Shown: positions 43,512 through 51,199 of the stretch, piece by piece
How the letters are laid out: the number at the start of each line of letters is the position of its first letter
Numbering within the stretch: the first letter of the stretch is position 1
Assembly (NCBI GenBank): GCA_041392505.1
Contig: JAWKLX010000042.1
Span: 14,061 to 78,060 of the forward strand
Reading direction: 5' to 3'
Source: UBA6168 sp041392505
GTDB lineage: Bacteria > Bacteroidota > Bacteroidia > Chitinophagales > Saprospiraceae
DNA: 64,000 nucleotides
Program-made: the position numbers and the translations under genes
Notes under the pieces: generated by a model
The model's database searches: none
What the model was told of the DNA's origin: nothing
What the model saw: the letters and a program-made list of their open reading frames with translations, nothing else

Positions 43512-45137
43512 TTAAAGTATTATCAATTTGCTGTTAAATCCATTAAATCCGTCATTTTCACGGTATAAATTTCGTGGGTCACTTGTCCATTCTTTTTTGT
43601 CAATTAGAAATTTATAGCGATATATGCCACTATTGTTGAATTTTATATTGGTTTTCCAGTTTCCGTTTTTGGAACGCTGCATGGGTACACCTTCTTTTCG
43701 CCAGTTTATAAAATCACCTGTGAGAACTACCTCCTGAGCATAACTGCAATTAATGAAAAAATTAGCAACCATATTTCTATAATCAACAATGGGCGTTACT
43801 TCAGCATTTGATTTCAATTTGTTCCCAGCAGCCATTTGAACAGCATGGCCCGGCCTGATAACACCCCATCCTTGTCGTTCGGCTTTTTCTCCCGGAATAT
43901 GTCGTGCCGTTATAAATAATATTTCTCGAACAGTATATGGATCGAGCAATGGATTAACCTCTAGCATTTGGGCAATGACGGAACAGATAATTGGCGCAGC
44001 AAAGGAAGTACCGTCGGCGTGTTGGTAATGGGGAGAAATATATTTTGCATCATTTATCTTATGGGAAATCGCTTCTTTGATTATTGCTGTTTTTTGAAAT
44101 AATAATTCCTTGCTCAAACTAGTCTTATGCAACAGGTTGGCAAGTTTTGCTTTGATGAATTTATCATCTGAATAATACAAGTCAAAAAGCGCCTCCGCTT
44201 CTCGTTGTTCTTTTGTGTTGGGCAAAATGGGGGCTGCTAACCAAATGGCTGGAGCTATAATATCGGGTTTTTGAAAACGATCAACAGTTTCCCCAAAGGT
44301 TGAATGGTATAAAGTGTTGAGCAGTGGGTCCAATGTGTTACGGTCGTTAAGGCCACCAACAGTAATGGCGTAAGGTGAGTTGGCAGGGGGCAACACTGGG
44401 GCATCTGGATTGTTGCCTGAAGCAGCAACTACAGAAATGCCTTTTTTTACAGCGTGTTCAACTGCTTGATCCACTTGGCTTTTTTTATGAGGAATATCAA
44501 AATCATCCGTTACGGAAAGGTTGATGATTTTGATGTTATATTGTGTGCTATTTTCTACTGCCCATTGTAAAGCCTTGGCAATATTATTTCCAGAAATAGC
44601 TCCATTTTCATCTGATACTTTTATTAAAACCAAGTTGGCCTCTGATGCCAAACCACGATACATGCCACCTGACAAATGCCCGTTTCCGGTACAGATCACA
44701 GACGTCATTGTTCCATGCCAGCTATTGTTATGTGGTCTCGTAAAATAACTTTCATCTCGATCCGGCTGCGTAATGTCCAGTATTTTTAAAATGCGGTTTT
44801 TTGGAAAAATTAAATCTGGATGCAAATAAAATCCACTATCAATAATACAAATAGTGACGCCTTTTCCTTTCTGTTTTGTGTCGGCCAAGAGTCGTGTAGG
44901 AATAGGCAATATTTTATAGCCGTTTATTTCTGCGGGCTCTTCTTTTGCTTTAAGAATGGACAATTGTAATTCTAATTGTGCCTGATCGATACATCGGGTA
45001 CATGCCCCTAGTTCAGCTCGCCAGTCAGGAACTTCATCGGATAATAAATCCAATATTGGTTGGTCTACTTCGGAGTGAAATGCCTTGATAAGATATTCGT
45101 GATGTTCGCCACAAATAGGGCATTTATTATTTTTCAT
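43512..45137 (-). CDS. S8 subtilisin-like protease with zinc-ribbon-like N-terminus and C-terminal glycogen-binding-like domain
   Basis: A 541-residue cytoplasmic-looking protein (no signal). Residues 6-49 hold two CxxC pairs (CPIC at 6-9, CTRC at 46-49). The peptidase domain has the catalytic triad D100 (ICIIDSGFYLHPDL), H141 (NNSWHGTMTSV) and S378 (DGTSFAAPIICS), with N242 in AASGNNPD for the oxyanion hole. A 60-residue helical insert lies at about 305-368. The C-terminal 85 residues (about 458-541; VVLTGDFINWRKEGVPM, GIYRYKFLIDKKEWTSDP) resemble the AMPK-type glycogen-binding (CBM48) module. It is in the GMC-DoxX unit. Targeting of the protease to glycogen is an inference. Confidence 0.82.
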   Translation of the reverse strand: MKNNKCPICGEHHEYLIKAFHSEVDQPILDLLSDEVPDWRAELGACTRCIDQAQLELQLSILKAKEEPAEINGYKILPIPTRLLADTKQKGKGVTICIIDSGFYLHPDLIFPKNRILKILDITQPDRDESYFTRPHNNSWHGTMTSVICTGNGHLSGGMYRGLASEANLVLIKVSDENGAISGNNIAKALQWAVENSTQYNIKIINLSVTDDFDIPHKKSQVDQAVEHAVKKGISVVAASGNNPDAPVLPPANSPYAITVGGLNDRNTLDPLLNTLYHSTFGETVDRFQKPDIIAPAIWLAAPILPNTKEQREAEALFDLYYSDDKFIKAKLANLLHKTSLSKELLFQKTAIIKEAISHKINDAKYISPHYQHADGTSFAAPIICSVIAQMLEVNPLLDPYTVREILFITARHIPGEKAERQGWGVIRPGHAVQMAAGNKLKSNAEVTPIVDYRNMVANFFINCSYAQEVVLTGDFINWRKEGVPMQRSKNGNWKTNIKFNNSGIYRYKFLIDKKEWTSDPRNLYRENDGFNGFNSKLIIL

Positions 45138-45200
45138 TTGGAATTAATATTAAGAGGAAAAAATAAGGGGCAGATGCGCCCCTTAATGCTGGATTTTGTT

Positions 45201-45602
45201 TTAGGTTTTAACAAATGATAATTTATTGATAAAAGGTATTTCCGATAAATTCAGAATGACGAGATAAAGTGATGAAATAAATACGGCTACAGCTAAGTAA
45301 AATAATAACCCTCCATCACCTTGTATTTCTATCCCCAAAATGGTTATATGAAAAAATATGGCACCGGAAATTATTCCAAAAGCCATTAATGCCCCAATTG
45401 TTCGGGTAGATGGAATTAAAATTAAAATGGCTGCAAGTAACTCCATGACCCCAGTTCCGATTCGTCCCCACGGCTCCATGCCGAGGGTTTCAAAAATATA
45501 AATAGATTCAGGTGCACCAGTAAATTTAAAATACAAGGTTTGTAATAAAATGACTGCAACGGTAATTCTGGCAATCCAGCTGAAGATGATTAATGTTTTC
45601 AT
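45201..45602 (-). CDS. DoxX-family membrane protein
   Basis: A 133-residue inner-membrane protein with four hydrophobic helices, and the DoxX-type blocks ITVAVILLQTLYFKFTGAPE, GVMELLAAILILIPST and GALMAFGIISGAIFFH. Members are linked to oxidative stress and quinone- or thiol-dependent oxidoreductases. It lies 63 bases upstream of the S8 gene in the same direction, and 280 bases downstream of the GMC gene across a repeat with a strong hairpin. Confidence 0.85.
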   Translation of the reverse strand: MKTLIIFSWIARITVAVILLQTLYFKFTGAPESIYIFETLGMEPWGRIGTGVMELLAAILILIPSTRTIGALMAFGIISGAIFFHITILGIEIQGDGGLLFYLAVAVFISSLYLVILNLSEIPFINKLSFVKT

Positions 45603-45640
45603 TTTTTTAAGTTTTAATTTTGATGATTATTTAAAATATT

Positions 45641-45868
45641 TAAGAGGTGGACACTGGGTAATATCAAAATGCGGAGCAGCAAGTTTTTCGCTCTTGGCGA
45701 CTACCCAACGTGCTCCTTTAGGGGTTTTTAAGGGGCGGTATCGGTTTTGAGAACCGATACCGCCCCTTAAAAACCCCGGGAGGGCCGAGCAGGCAGATCA
45801 ATAAATGCGAAAATGATGTTTCGGCTCGCAAATACAATCACAATTTAATGCGATGTCCACCTCTCATT
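45641..45868. repeat. Repeat element with a perfect 26-bp stem
   Basis: The space between the GMC and DoxX genes carries short terminal inverted repeats, GAGGTGGACA near 45645 and TGTCCACCTC near 45857. Its left part contains ATGCGGAGCAG and GTGCTCCT blocks shared with 31434-31560. Inside, 45721-45746 (GGGGTTTTTAAGGGGCGGTA then TCGGTT) pairs perfectly with 45752-45777 across a 5-base loop. No gene is present. It may be a small non-autonomous element; the stem could also block transcription from GMC into DoxX. Confidence 0.6.
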
Positions 45869-45882
45869 TGAAATGTTTAATC

Positions 45883-47415
45883 CTACAAAACTTCATTGAG
45901 CATATAATCCCCCACCCGCAACGCCATCGCCATAATAGTCAATGCCGGATTGACGGCGGAGCTTGAAGGGAAAAAGCTGCCATCGACGACAAAGAGGTTT
46001 TTTATTTCGTGCGACCTGCACCATATATCGAGTGCTGATGTTTTTGCATTTTTTCCAAACCGGACAGTTCCACACTGATGGGCCGTGCCAGCCAGCGGTA
46101 TTTTTTTCCCTAAATAGACATGATTTGGTAATAGGTGTTTTTCACAGCCGATGTGCTCCAACAACCATTTGAGTTTTCTTTGCAAACGGTGGTGGCCTTC
46201 AAGATTGTTTTCCTTGTAATGAAGGGTGATGTTGGATTGCTCGTCCAATGTTACTCGATTGTTTGGATCTGGCAGATCTTCAGAGGTCATCCAAAAGTCG
46301 AGGGAATGTTTTGCCAAGTAATCCAGTGAAAAACTGGGGGCAAAAGATGGGGCATCCTCCTTGTACATGATTGGGTCGGATTTGCCCAACATTTGAATAT
46401 GGCCCATTGGGAATTTGAAATCATCATCACCAAAATAGTAATCGTTAATGCCAAGGGTTTTGCCAAATTTGGTCGGGTTGGGTTTGGTAGAAATGGCCAA
46501 CAGCGCAGAATTGTTGTGTGCCATGTAGTGCCGACCAACCACATCCGAACCATTGGCTAATCCGTTGGGGTGGTGATCATTTTTTGAGCGTAACAACAGT
46601 GCCGCAGAGTTAATTGCCCCGCAGCTTACCACTACAGTGTCGGCTTCATATATGATTTCTTCTCCATCTTTTTTTGCCACTACTTTTTTGATTTCAGTAC
46701 CGTTAGCATTGGTTTCCAAGCGATCCACATACGCTCCTGTCACCATGGTCACATTGGGATACCTCAACGCTTTTTTGATGCAGATAACGTGCGAATCAGA
46801 TTTGGCTTCCGATGGGTCTGGAAAGCCATCGAAGCGGTCGAGCGTGGCAGGCGCATCTCCATTGCTATTCCCAAGTCTAACTCCGACTGGAAGCGGGAAT
46901 GGCTTTAATCCCATTTCCGCTAAATCATTGCTCAGCTCCTGAATTCGTGGTTCGTGGTTTAAAGGAGGTTCGGGGTAAGGGGCGGCTTCCATTGGTTCGC
47001 AAGGGTCGGTTCCCCTTTCGCCGTGTACACTGTATAAGTTCTCTGCCTCCAAATACCAAGGAGCTAATACTTGATAATCGATTGGCCAGGCCGGAGAAAT
47101 TCCACCGTGGTGGTGCAGCTCTCCGAAATCATTTTCCCGCATTCGCAGCAGAGCGGCTCCGTACACTTTGGTATTGCCGCCCACACAGTAATGGATACCT
47201 GCGTGAAATGATTTGCCATTGCTGTCTTTCCACTCCTCCTTGGCCTTATATCTGGCTTTGAGGAACACCGCTTCGGTGTCCCAGTTTTCTTTTTCCCGGG
47301 GAATGTATTCCCCTCTTTCAAGAATCAATATTTTTTTGCCAGAAGGTGCCAATTTGTACGCCAAGGTGCCTCCTCCTGCACCGGTGCCAATGATGATGAT
47401 GTCGTAATGGTTCAT
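45883..47415 (-). CDS. GMC-family FAD oxidoreductase
   Basis: A 510-residue flavoprotein with the N-terminal FAD motif YDIIIIGTGAGGGTLAYKLA, the GMC block VGGNTKVYGAALLRMRENDF, the strand TVVVSCGAINSAALLLRS (second GMC signature) and the C-terminal GTAHQCGTVRFG and VDGSFFPSSSAVNPALTIMA with the active-site His/Asn region. Relatives oxidise glucose, gluconate, sorbose or other alcohols. A longer frame to 47520 has no family sequence; ATG at 47415 gives the standard start. No signal peptide or cytochrome partner gene is present, so the electron acceptor is unclear. Its promoter has the shared palindrome. Confidence 0.9.
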   Translation of the reverse strand: MNHYDIIIIGTGAGGGTLAYKLAPSGKKILILERGEYIPREKENWDTEAVFLKARYKAKEEWKDSNGKSFHAGIHYCVGGNTKVYGAALLRMRENDFGELHHHGGISPAWPIDYQVLAPWYLEAENLYSVHGERGTDPCEPMEAAPYPEPPLNHEPRIQELSNDLAEMGLKPFPLPVGVRLGNSNGDAPATLDRFDGFPDPSEAKSDSHVICIKKALRYPNVTMVTGAYVDRLETNANGTEIKKVVAKKDGEEIIYEADTVVVSCGAINSAALLLRSKNDHHPNGLANGSDVVGRHYMAHNNSALLAISTKPNPTKFGKTLGINDYYFGDDDFKFPMGHIQMLGKSDPIMYKEDAPSFAPSFSLDYLAKHSLDFWMTSEDLPDPNNRVTLDEQSNITLHYKENNLEGHHRLQRKLKWLLEHIGCEKHLLPNHVYLGKKIPLAGTAHQCGTVRFGKNAKTSALDIWCRSHEIKNLFVVDGSFFPSSSAVNPALTIMAMALRVGDYMLNEVL

Positions 47416-47501
47416 TTTATTTTCATTTGGTTGAAGGACGAGAATGCCATGTATGACACTTGTCCATACAAATCTTTTGGTTGAATAAATAAATGATGAG
47501 G

Positions 47502-47546
47502 CAAAACTATAGGAGAGCAAATAGATGGGTTGTTACAGAGGTAACA
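47502..47546 (-). promoter_or_regulatory. Regulon site 6: palindrome and promoter of the GMC unit
   Basis: TGTTAC-AGAG-GTAACA (47531-47546), perfect in both half sites, and a perfect -7 element TAGTTTTG on the minus strand (47502-47509). Centre to -7 end is 36.5 bases. Confidence 0.86.
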
Positions 47547-47595
47547 AGTTGCTCTTTTAAATAAGAAAGTACCGAATTTTTGTCAGTAATGCAAT

Positions 47596-48441
47596 TCAGC
47601 CCAGTTCGTTTAGAACTGGTGGGATAGGCATTTTATCAAGAGTTGATTCAAGGTTGGTAAGTGGATTATTTCGGATGTCTATCCGAATAAGGTCGCTCAT
47701 GTTTTCAAATCCGGCAGGAAGTTTTTCGAGGTTGTTGTCTTTTATATATAGCCATTCCAATCCATGCAATTGGGTTAAACTTTCGGGAAGCTGCTTCATA
47801 CTACAACCATTGAGAAATAGGCGTTTCAAATTTTTCAAATTACTGCATTCTTTTGGCAACGTATTAAAAGTGGGGTTCAATGAAAAACATAAATCAGTCA
47901 TCTGGTCAAAATGCCAAAAATCATCTTCTACCTCAGATAGGTTGTTTCCAGTAAAATATAGTTCGACCAAGTTTTCCAGACGAGTGAAGTTTTTTGGCAG
48001 TTTTTTCAATTGGTTGGAGGAAAGAAATAAGTAGCGAAGGTTTTTCAGGTTTACAATATTTTCTGGCAATTCTTTGAGGTTGTTATTACGGAGGCTAAGG
48101 TGTTCCAAGTTTGACAGATTACCAATTTCGTTTGGAAGGGAGTCGAGTTGATTATTGGTAATAACCAATTTTTCGAGTTTGGTTAAATTTCCAATTCCAC
48201 TAGCTAACCGAACAAGTTGATTATCGCTAATATATAGCTCTTTGAGATTCGTCATTTCCCAGAACCAATTGGGCAAATCTGTCAAATTATTATCAGTCAA
48301 GTGAAGGTACTCCAACTGACGTAAATCCCTGATTTCAGTTGGAAGAGTAGACAGTCCCATTGAACATAAATCAAGTCCTGTTTCTTGGTCCTCATTTACT
48401 AATAGGATTTTTTGCAACGCCTGTTGTTGTGCTGTTTCCAT
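47596..48441 (-). CDS. Leucine-rich-repeat protein
   Basis: A 281-residue protein of about ten 23-residue leucine-rich repeats (LxxLxLxxNxLxxLP, residues about 25-275; for example LEYLHLTDNNLTDLPNWFWE, LEHLSLRNNNLKELPENI). It has no signal peptide, membrane segment or kinase/GTPase domain. It follows the Crp/Fnr gene by 14 bases in the same direction, so is probably co-expressed; a protein-binding partner role is inferred. The repeats are of the bacterial Shoc2/small-LRR type. Confidence 0.88.
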   Translation of the reverse strand: METAQQQALQKILLVNEDQETGLDLCSMGLSTLPTEIRDLRQLEYLHLTDNNLTDLPNWFWEMTNLKELYISDNQLVRLASGIGNLTKLEKLVITNNQLDSLPNEIGNLSNLEHLSLRNNNLKELPENIVNLKNLRYLFLSSNQLKKLPKNFTRLENLVELYFTGNNLSEVEDDFWHFDQMTDLCFSLNPTFNTLPKECSNLKNLKRLFLNGCSMKQLPESLTQLHGLEWLYIKDNNLEKLPAGFENMSDLIRIDIRNNPLTNLESTLDKMPIPPVLNELG

Positions 48442-48455
48442 AATGGGGCAGGTGA

Positions 48456-49163
48456 TTAAATATTCGCAGTTTTTTGATGCGAAATGTCCATTTTAAAACT
48501 TTTAGGATTGGGTATGAATATATGATTACGGTCAAATTCAATTAGCCCTTCGTCTTCCAGTTCGTTCAGCAGCAAGGAGGCAGATTTGCGGGAAGTACCG
48601 ATAATGGCAGCAATGTCGCTTTGCGTGAGGTTATGAGAAACCCAGACACCACCGTCTCGCTGGCGTCCATATTCTGACGTCAGATCTTTGAGGAATTCGA
48701 CCAATCGGTTCTTCACGTTTTTACAGAGCAAAATTTCAATGCGGCGTTCGAGTTTTCTTATATGACCGTTGATGCGGCGGTTCATCTCCATAGCGAAAGG
48801 GACATAGTCCCTCGTAAGTTCTTGAGCTTTGCTCACGCTCATTCTACAAACTTGCGTACCTTCTTCCATCACTTCGGCAAATGCACGGTGGCGGCTTTCA
48901 TCAAGCAGCCCCATTTGCCCTAAAATTTCTCCTTTGCCCAAAAAAGTAATTACCCGCTCATTTCCTTCCTCATCGTACTGCCCCACTTTTACCTTGCCTT
49001 TGTCTATAAGGATAATGTCATTACATGGGTCTTCCTCCATAAAAAGAAATTCATTTTTGTGATAAACCTTTTGTGGGTTTTTCTTCACGTGGTCTTCCAA
49101 CTTGAACGGACAAAGGATTTTATAGAAGTTGAACTCTTCAAGGTACCAGATGTCGTTTTTCAT
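48456..49163 (-). CDS. Crp/Fnr-family transcription regulator
   Basis: A 235-residue regulator: cyclic-nucleotide-binding-type beta-roll (about 15-125; PCNDIILIDKGKVKVGQYDE, FLGKGEILGQMGLLDESRHR), long dimer helix, and winged helix (about 155-225; NLTQSDIAAIIGTSRKSASLLLNEL). In the recognition helix the residues TSRKSASLLL replace the SRETVGR of CRP and the VETISR of FNR, so the DNA target should differ from TGTGA and TTGAT. No N-terminal Cys cluster for an Fe-S centre. The start at 49163 is preferred to an in-frame ATG at 49232. It is the only Crp/Fnr gene in the window and lies beside the six-site regulon. Confidence 0.88.
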   Translation of the reverse strand: MKNDIWYLEEFNFYKILCPFKLEDHVKKNPQKVYHKNEFLFMEEDPCNDIILIDKGKVKVGQYDEEGNERVITFLGKGEILGQMGLLDESRHRAFAEVMEEGTQVCRMSVSKAQELTRDYVPFAMEMNRRINGHIRKLERRIEILLCKNVKNRLVEFLKDLTSEYGRQRDGGVWVSHNLTQSDIAAIIGTSRKSASLLLNELEDEGLIEFDRNHIFIPNPKSFKMDISHQKTANI

Positions 49164-49639
49164 TAGGGTGTGATGTTTAAGATTTAGGTCGATTATTTGT
49201 CTGGTAATTGCGAACAACTCGTAGAGGCTCAAATTTACAAATATGTTCTAAAGAATGTGTAATGCTTCTGTTTATCGTTGACACATTTCGTGAAAAACCA
49301 AGAGAGGCTTTCTGGCACCCGAATAGCAATCTGTTGGTTTCAAAAGAAAATGCCTACAATTATTCTTAGCAAAGTTGGCATTTAGGTCATCCTAACTGTT
49401 TCAGAATTTCCAGCCATCATTCTACTATAAGGTTGCCCGTCAACTGGGGTTGGGTAGCGGTTTTAAGGGAGGACGTCAATCAAAGGAGGCGTTGCACCAG
49501 TAAGAAAGAATCAAACCCTGAGAAAAAGCCCAAAAGGGAAAATTGTCCATCCTCTTACGTAAATCCTCCATTTTTAAGGGCTTGTATTCGCTTCATCTTT
49601 GCACTATCAATTTTGATAAAACATTTTAAACTTAAAAAG
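49164..49639. other. Divergent intergenic region
   Basis: 476 bases between the Crp/Fnr gene and the AhpD-like gene. A possible -7 element for the Crp/Fnr gene, CATATTTG on the minus strand, is at 49238-49245, and one for the plus-strand operon, CATCTTTG, is at 49594-49601. No copy of the six-site palindrome is present; TGTTTATCGTTGACA near 49270 is only a weak resemblance. An open frame from 49433 into the next gene has no family features before 49640. I see no other gene. Confidence 0.55.
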
Positions 49640-50179
49640 ATGAATCGTTTACAAGCATTAAATCCATCCACAACTACTGGAAAATCGAAAGAATTGTTTA
49701 ATGGTGTTCAAGCCAACTTGGGAATGGTCCCTAACATGATGCGTACGATGGGAAATTCACCCGCAGTTTTAGAAGGCTACCTCAACTTGAGTGGGGCTTT
49801 GTCAAAAGGTAAACTGGGAGTGAAATTGGGCGAATTAATTGCGCTTACCGTATCTGAAGCCAATGAATGTGGCTACTGTCTTGCTGCCCACGCATTTATA
49901 GGGGAGAAATTAGTCAAAATTCACCCTGCTGAATTAGAGGCTGCAAGGGAGGCGAGAAATCAAAATCCTAAAATTCAGGCTGCACTTCTTTTTGCCCTAA
50001 CATTAGTGGAAAAAGCAGGTCGCATCATTGACGAGGATGTACAATTAGTGAAAGATGCGGGCTATTCGGAAGGCGAAATTAGCGAAATTGTTGCGCATGT
50101 CGCATTGAATATGCTCACCAATTACTTCAATAATACCGCTAATACAACAATTGATTTTCCCGTCCTACAAGCGGCTTAA
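49640..50179 (+). CDS. Carboxymuconolactone-decarboxylase/AhpD-like protein
   Basis: A 179-residue helical protein with the alkylhydroperoxidase-type site SEANECGYCLAAHAFIG (E-x3-C-x2-C-x3-H), giving a redox-active cysteine pair. It probably reduces peroxides or acts as a thiol-disulphide protein. ATG at 49640 (MNRLQALNPSTTTGKSKELF) is the conventional start; an upstream extension lacks similarity to the family. It begins a five-gene run ending in an AraC regulator. Confidence 0.9.
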   Translation: MNRLQALNPSTTTGKSKELFNGVQANLGMVPNMMRTMGNSPAVLEGYLNLSGALSKGKLGVKLGELIALTVSEANECGYCLAAHAFIGEKLVKIHPAELEAAREARNQNPKIQAALLFALTLVEKAGRIIDEDVQLVKDAGYSEGEISEIVAHVALNMLTNYFNNTANTTIDFPVLQAA

Positions 50180-50224
50180 TAAAAACCAAATCTTTCTATT
50201 GAATAACCATTAAAGATTAAAATC

Positions 50225-50686
50225 ATGAAAAGTATAAAATTAGCTTTTGTTCTTTTTGCTATCGCTTTTAGCACTTTAATTCAAGCCCAAATTGCACCTG
50301 TGGATGATAATGGGTTAGCCATTGGGGGCTATGATGTGGTTGCCTATTTTTCTGGAGCAGCTCAAGTCGGTTCAGCAACTCATGCTGCCGAATATAACGG
50401 TGTTACCTACCATTTTACATCTAAGGAAAATTTAGCTGCCTTTGAAACAGCCCCTACAAATTACCTTCCTCAGTTTGATGGCTATTGTGCTTGGGGTGTT
50501 GGTGCGAAAGAGACGAAGTTTCCTATCAATCCAGAGACATTTGATATTATTGACGGAAAATTGTATCTGTTTTTTAATGGGCCTTTTGATGGCAAAACCT
50601 TCAATACCCTTTTGCCTTGGAATGCGGAGACAACTGAATTACGGGACGCTGCCCATAGAAATTGGGTGAAAGTGAGTCGATCCTAA
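50225..50686 (+). CDS. Secreted YHS-domain protein
   Basis: A 153-residue protein with a signal peptide (LAFVLFAIAFSTLIQAQ) and one YHS-like domain (IGGYDVVAYFSGAAQVGS, VTYHFTSKENLAAFETAPTN, PQFDGYCAWGVGA). It is a further paralogue of the proteins at 31593 and 41176. It lies 45 bases after the AhpD-like gene. Confidence 0.86.
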   Translation: MKSIKLAFVLFAIAFSTLIQAQIAPVDDNGLAIGGYDVVAYFSGAAQVGSATHAAEYNGVTYHFTSKENLAAFETAPTNYLPQFDGYCAWGVGAKETKFPINPETFDIIDGKLYLFFNGPFDGKTFNTLLPWNAETTELRDAAHRNWVKVSRS

Positions 50687-50754
50687 TTTATAAACCATTT
50701 AAAAAAGTAGTGCGAATTTAACTGCACTACTTTTTTCAAAAGAAATATCGAACC

Positions 50755-51165
50755 ATGGAAAAGAAATATCCTTTGCCGCCTTTTAATGAAGAAACGGCAA
50801 AACAAAAAATCCAGATGGCAGAAGATGCTTGGAATAGCCAAGACCCTGTCAAGGTTTCTAAAGCATATTCTGTGGATACAGAATGGCGTAATCGCAATCA
50901 ATTTATCAATGGCAGAGAGGAAGTAGTTGAATTCCTAACAGGAAAATGGGATGAGGAATTGGATTATAAACTGAAAAAGGAACTTTGGGCTTTTCAAGAC
51001 AACCGAATTGCCGTTCGTTTTGAGTATGAATACCGCAATCCACGAGGACAATGGTTTAGGGCCTACGGCAATGAAAATTGGGAATTTGACGAAAATGGTT
51101 TAATGAAAAAGAGATATGCCAGTATCAATGATTTAGCCATAGAGGAGTCAGAGCGACGTTTATAA
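50755..51165 (+). CDS. DUF1348 / SnoaL-like protein
   Basis: A 136-residue NTF2-fold protein of the DUF1348 family (PPFNEETAKQKIQMAEDAWN, DTEWRNRNQFINGREEVVEF, WFRAYGNENWEFDENGLM, KRYASINDLAI). The family has no agreed function. Start at the first ATG. It is part of the AraC-linked operon, 68 bases after the YHS gene and 34 before the PNPOx-like gene. Confidence 0.86.
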   Translation: MEKKYPLPPFNEETAKQKIQMAEDAWNSQDPVKVSKAYSVDTEWRNRNQFINGREEVVEFLTGKWDEELDYKLKKELWAFQDNRIAVRFEYEYRNPRGQWFRAYGNENWEFDENGLMKKRYASINDLAIEESERRL

Positions 51166-51199
51166 TTGACGACTATCAGAATTTAAAAATCAGATAATC

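Noticed and set aside
49267..49282. TGTTTATCGTTGACA as a seventh copy of the regulon palindrome
   Set aside because: The position relative to the possible -7 element is right, but the half sites match too poorly to TGTTAC and GTAACA.
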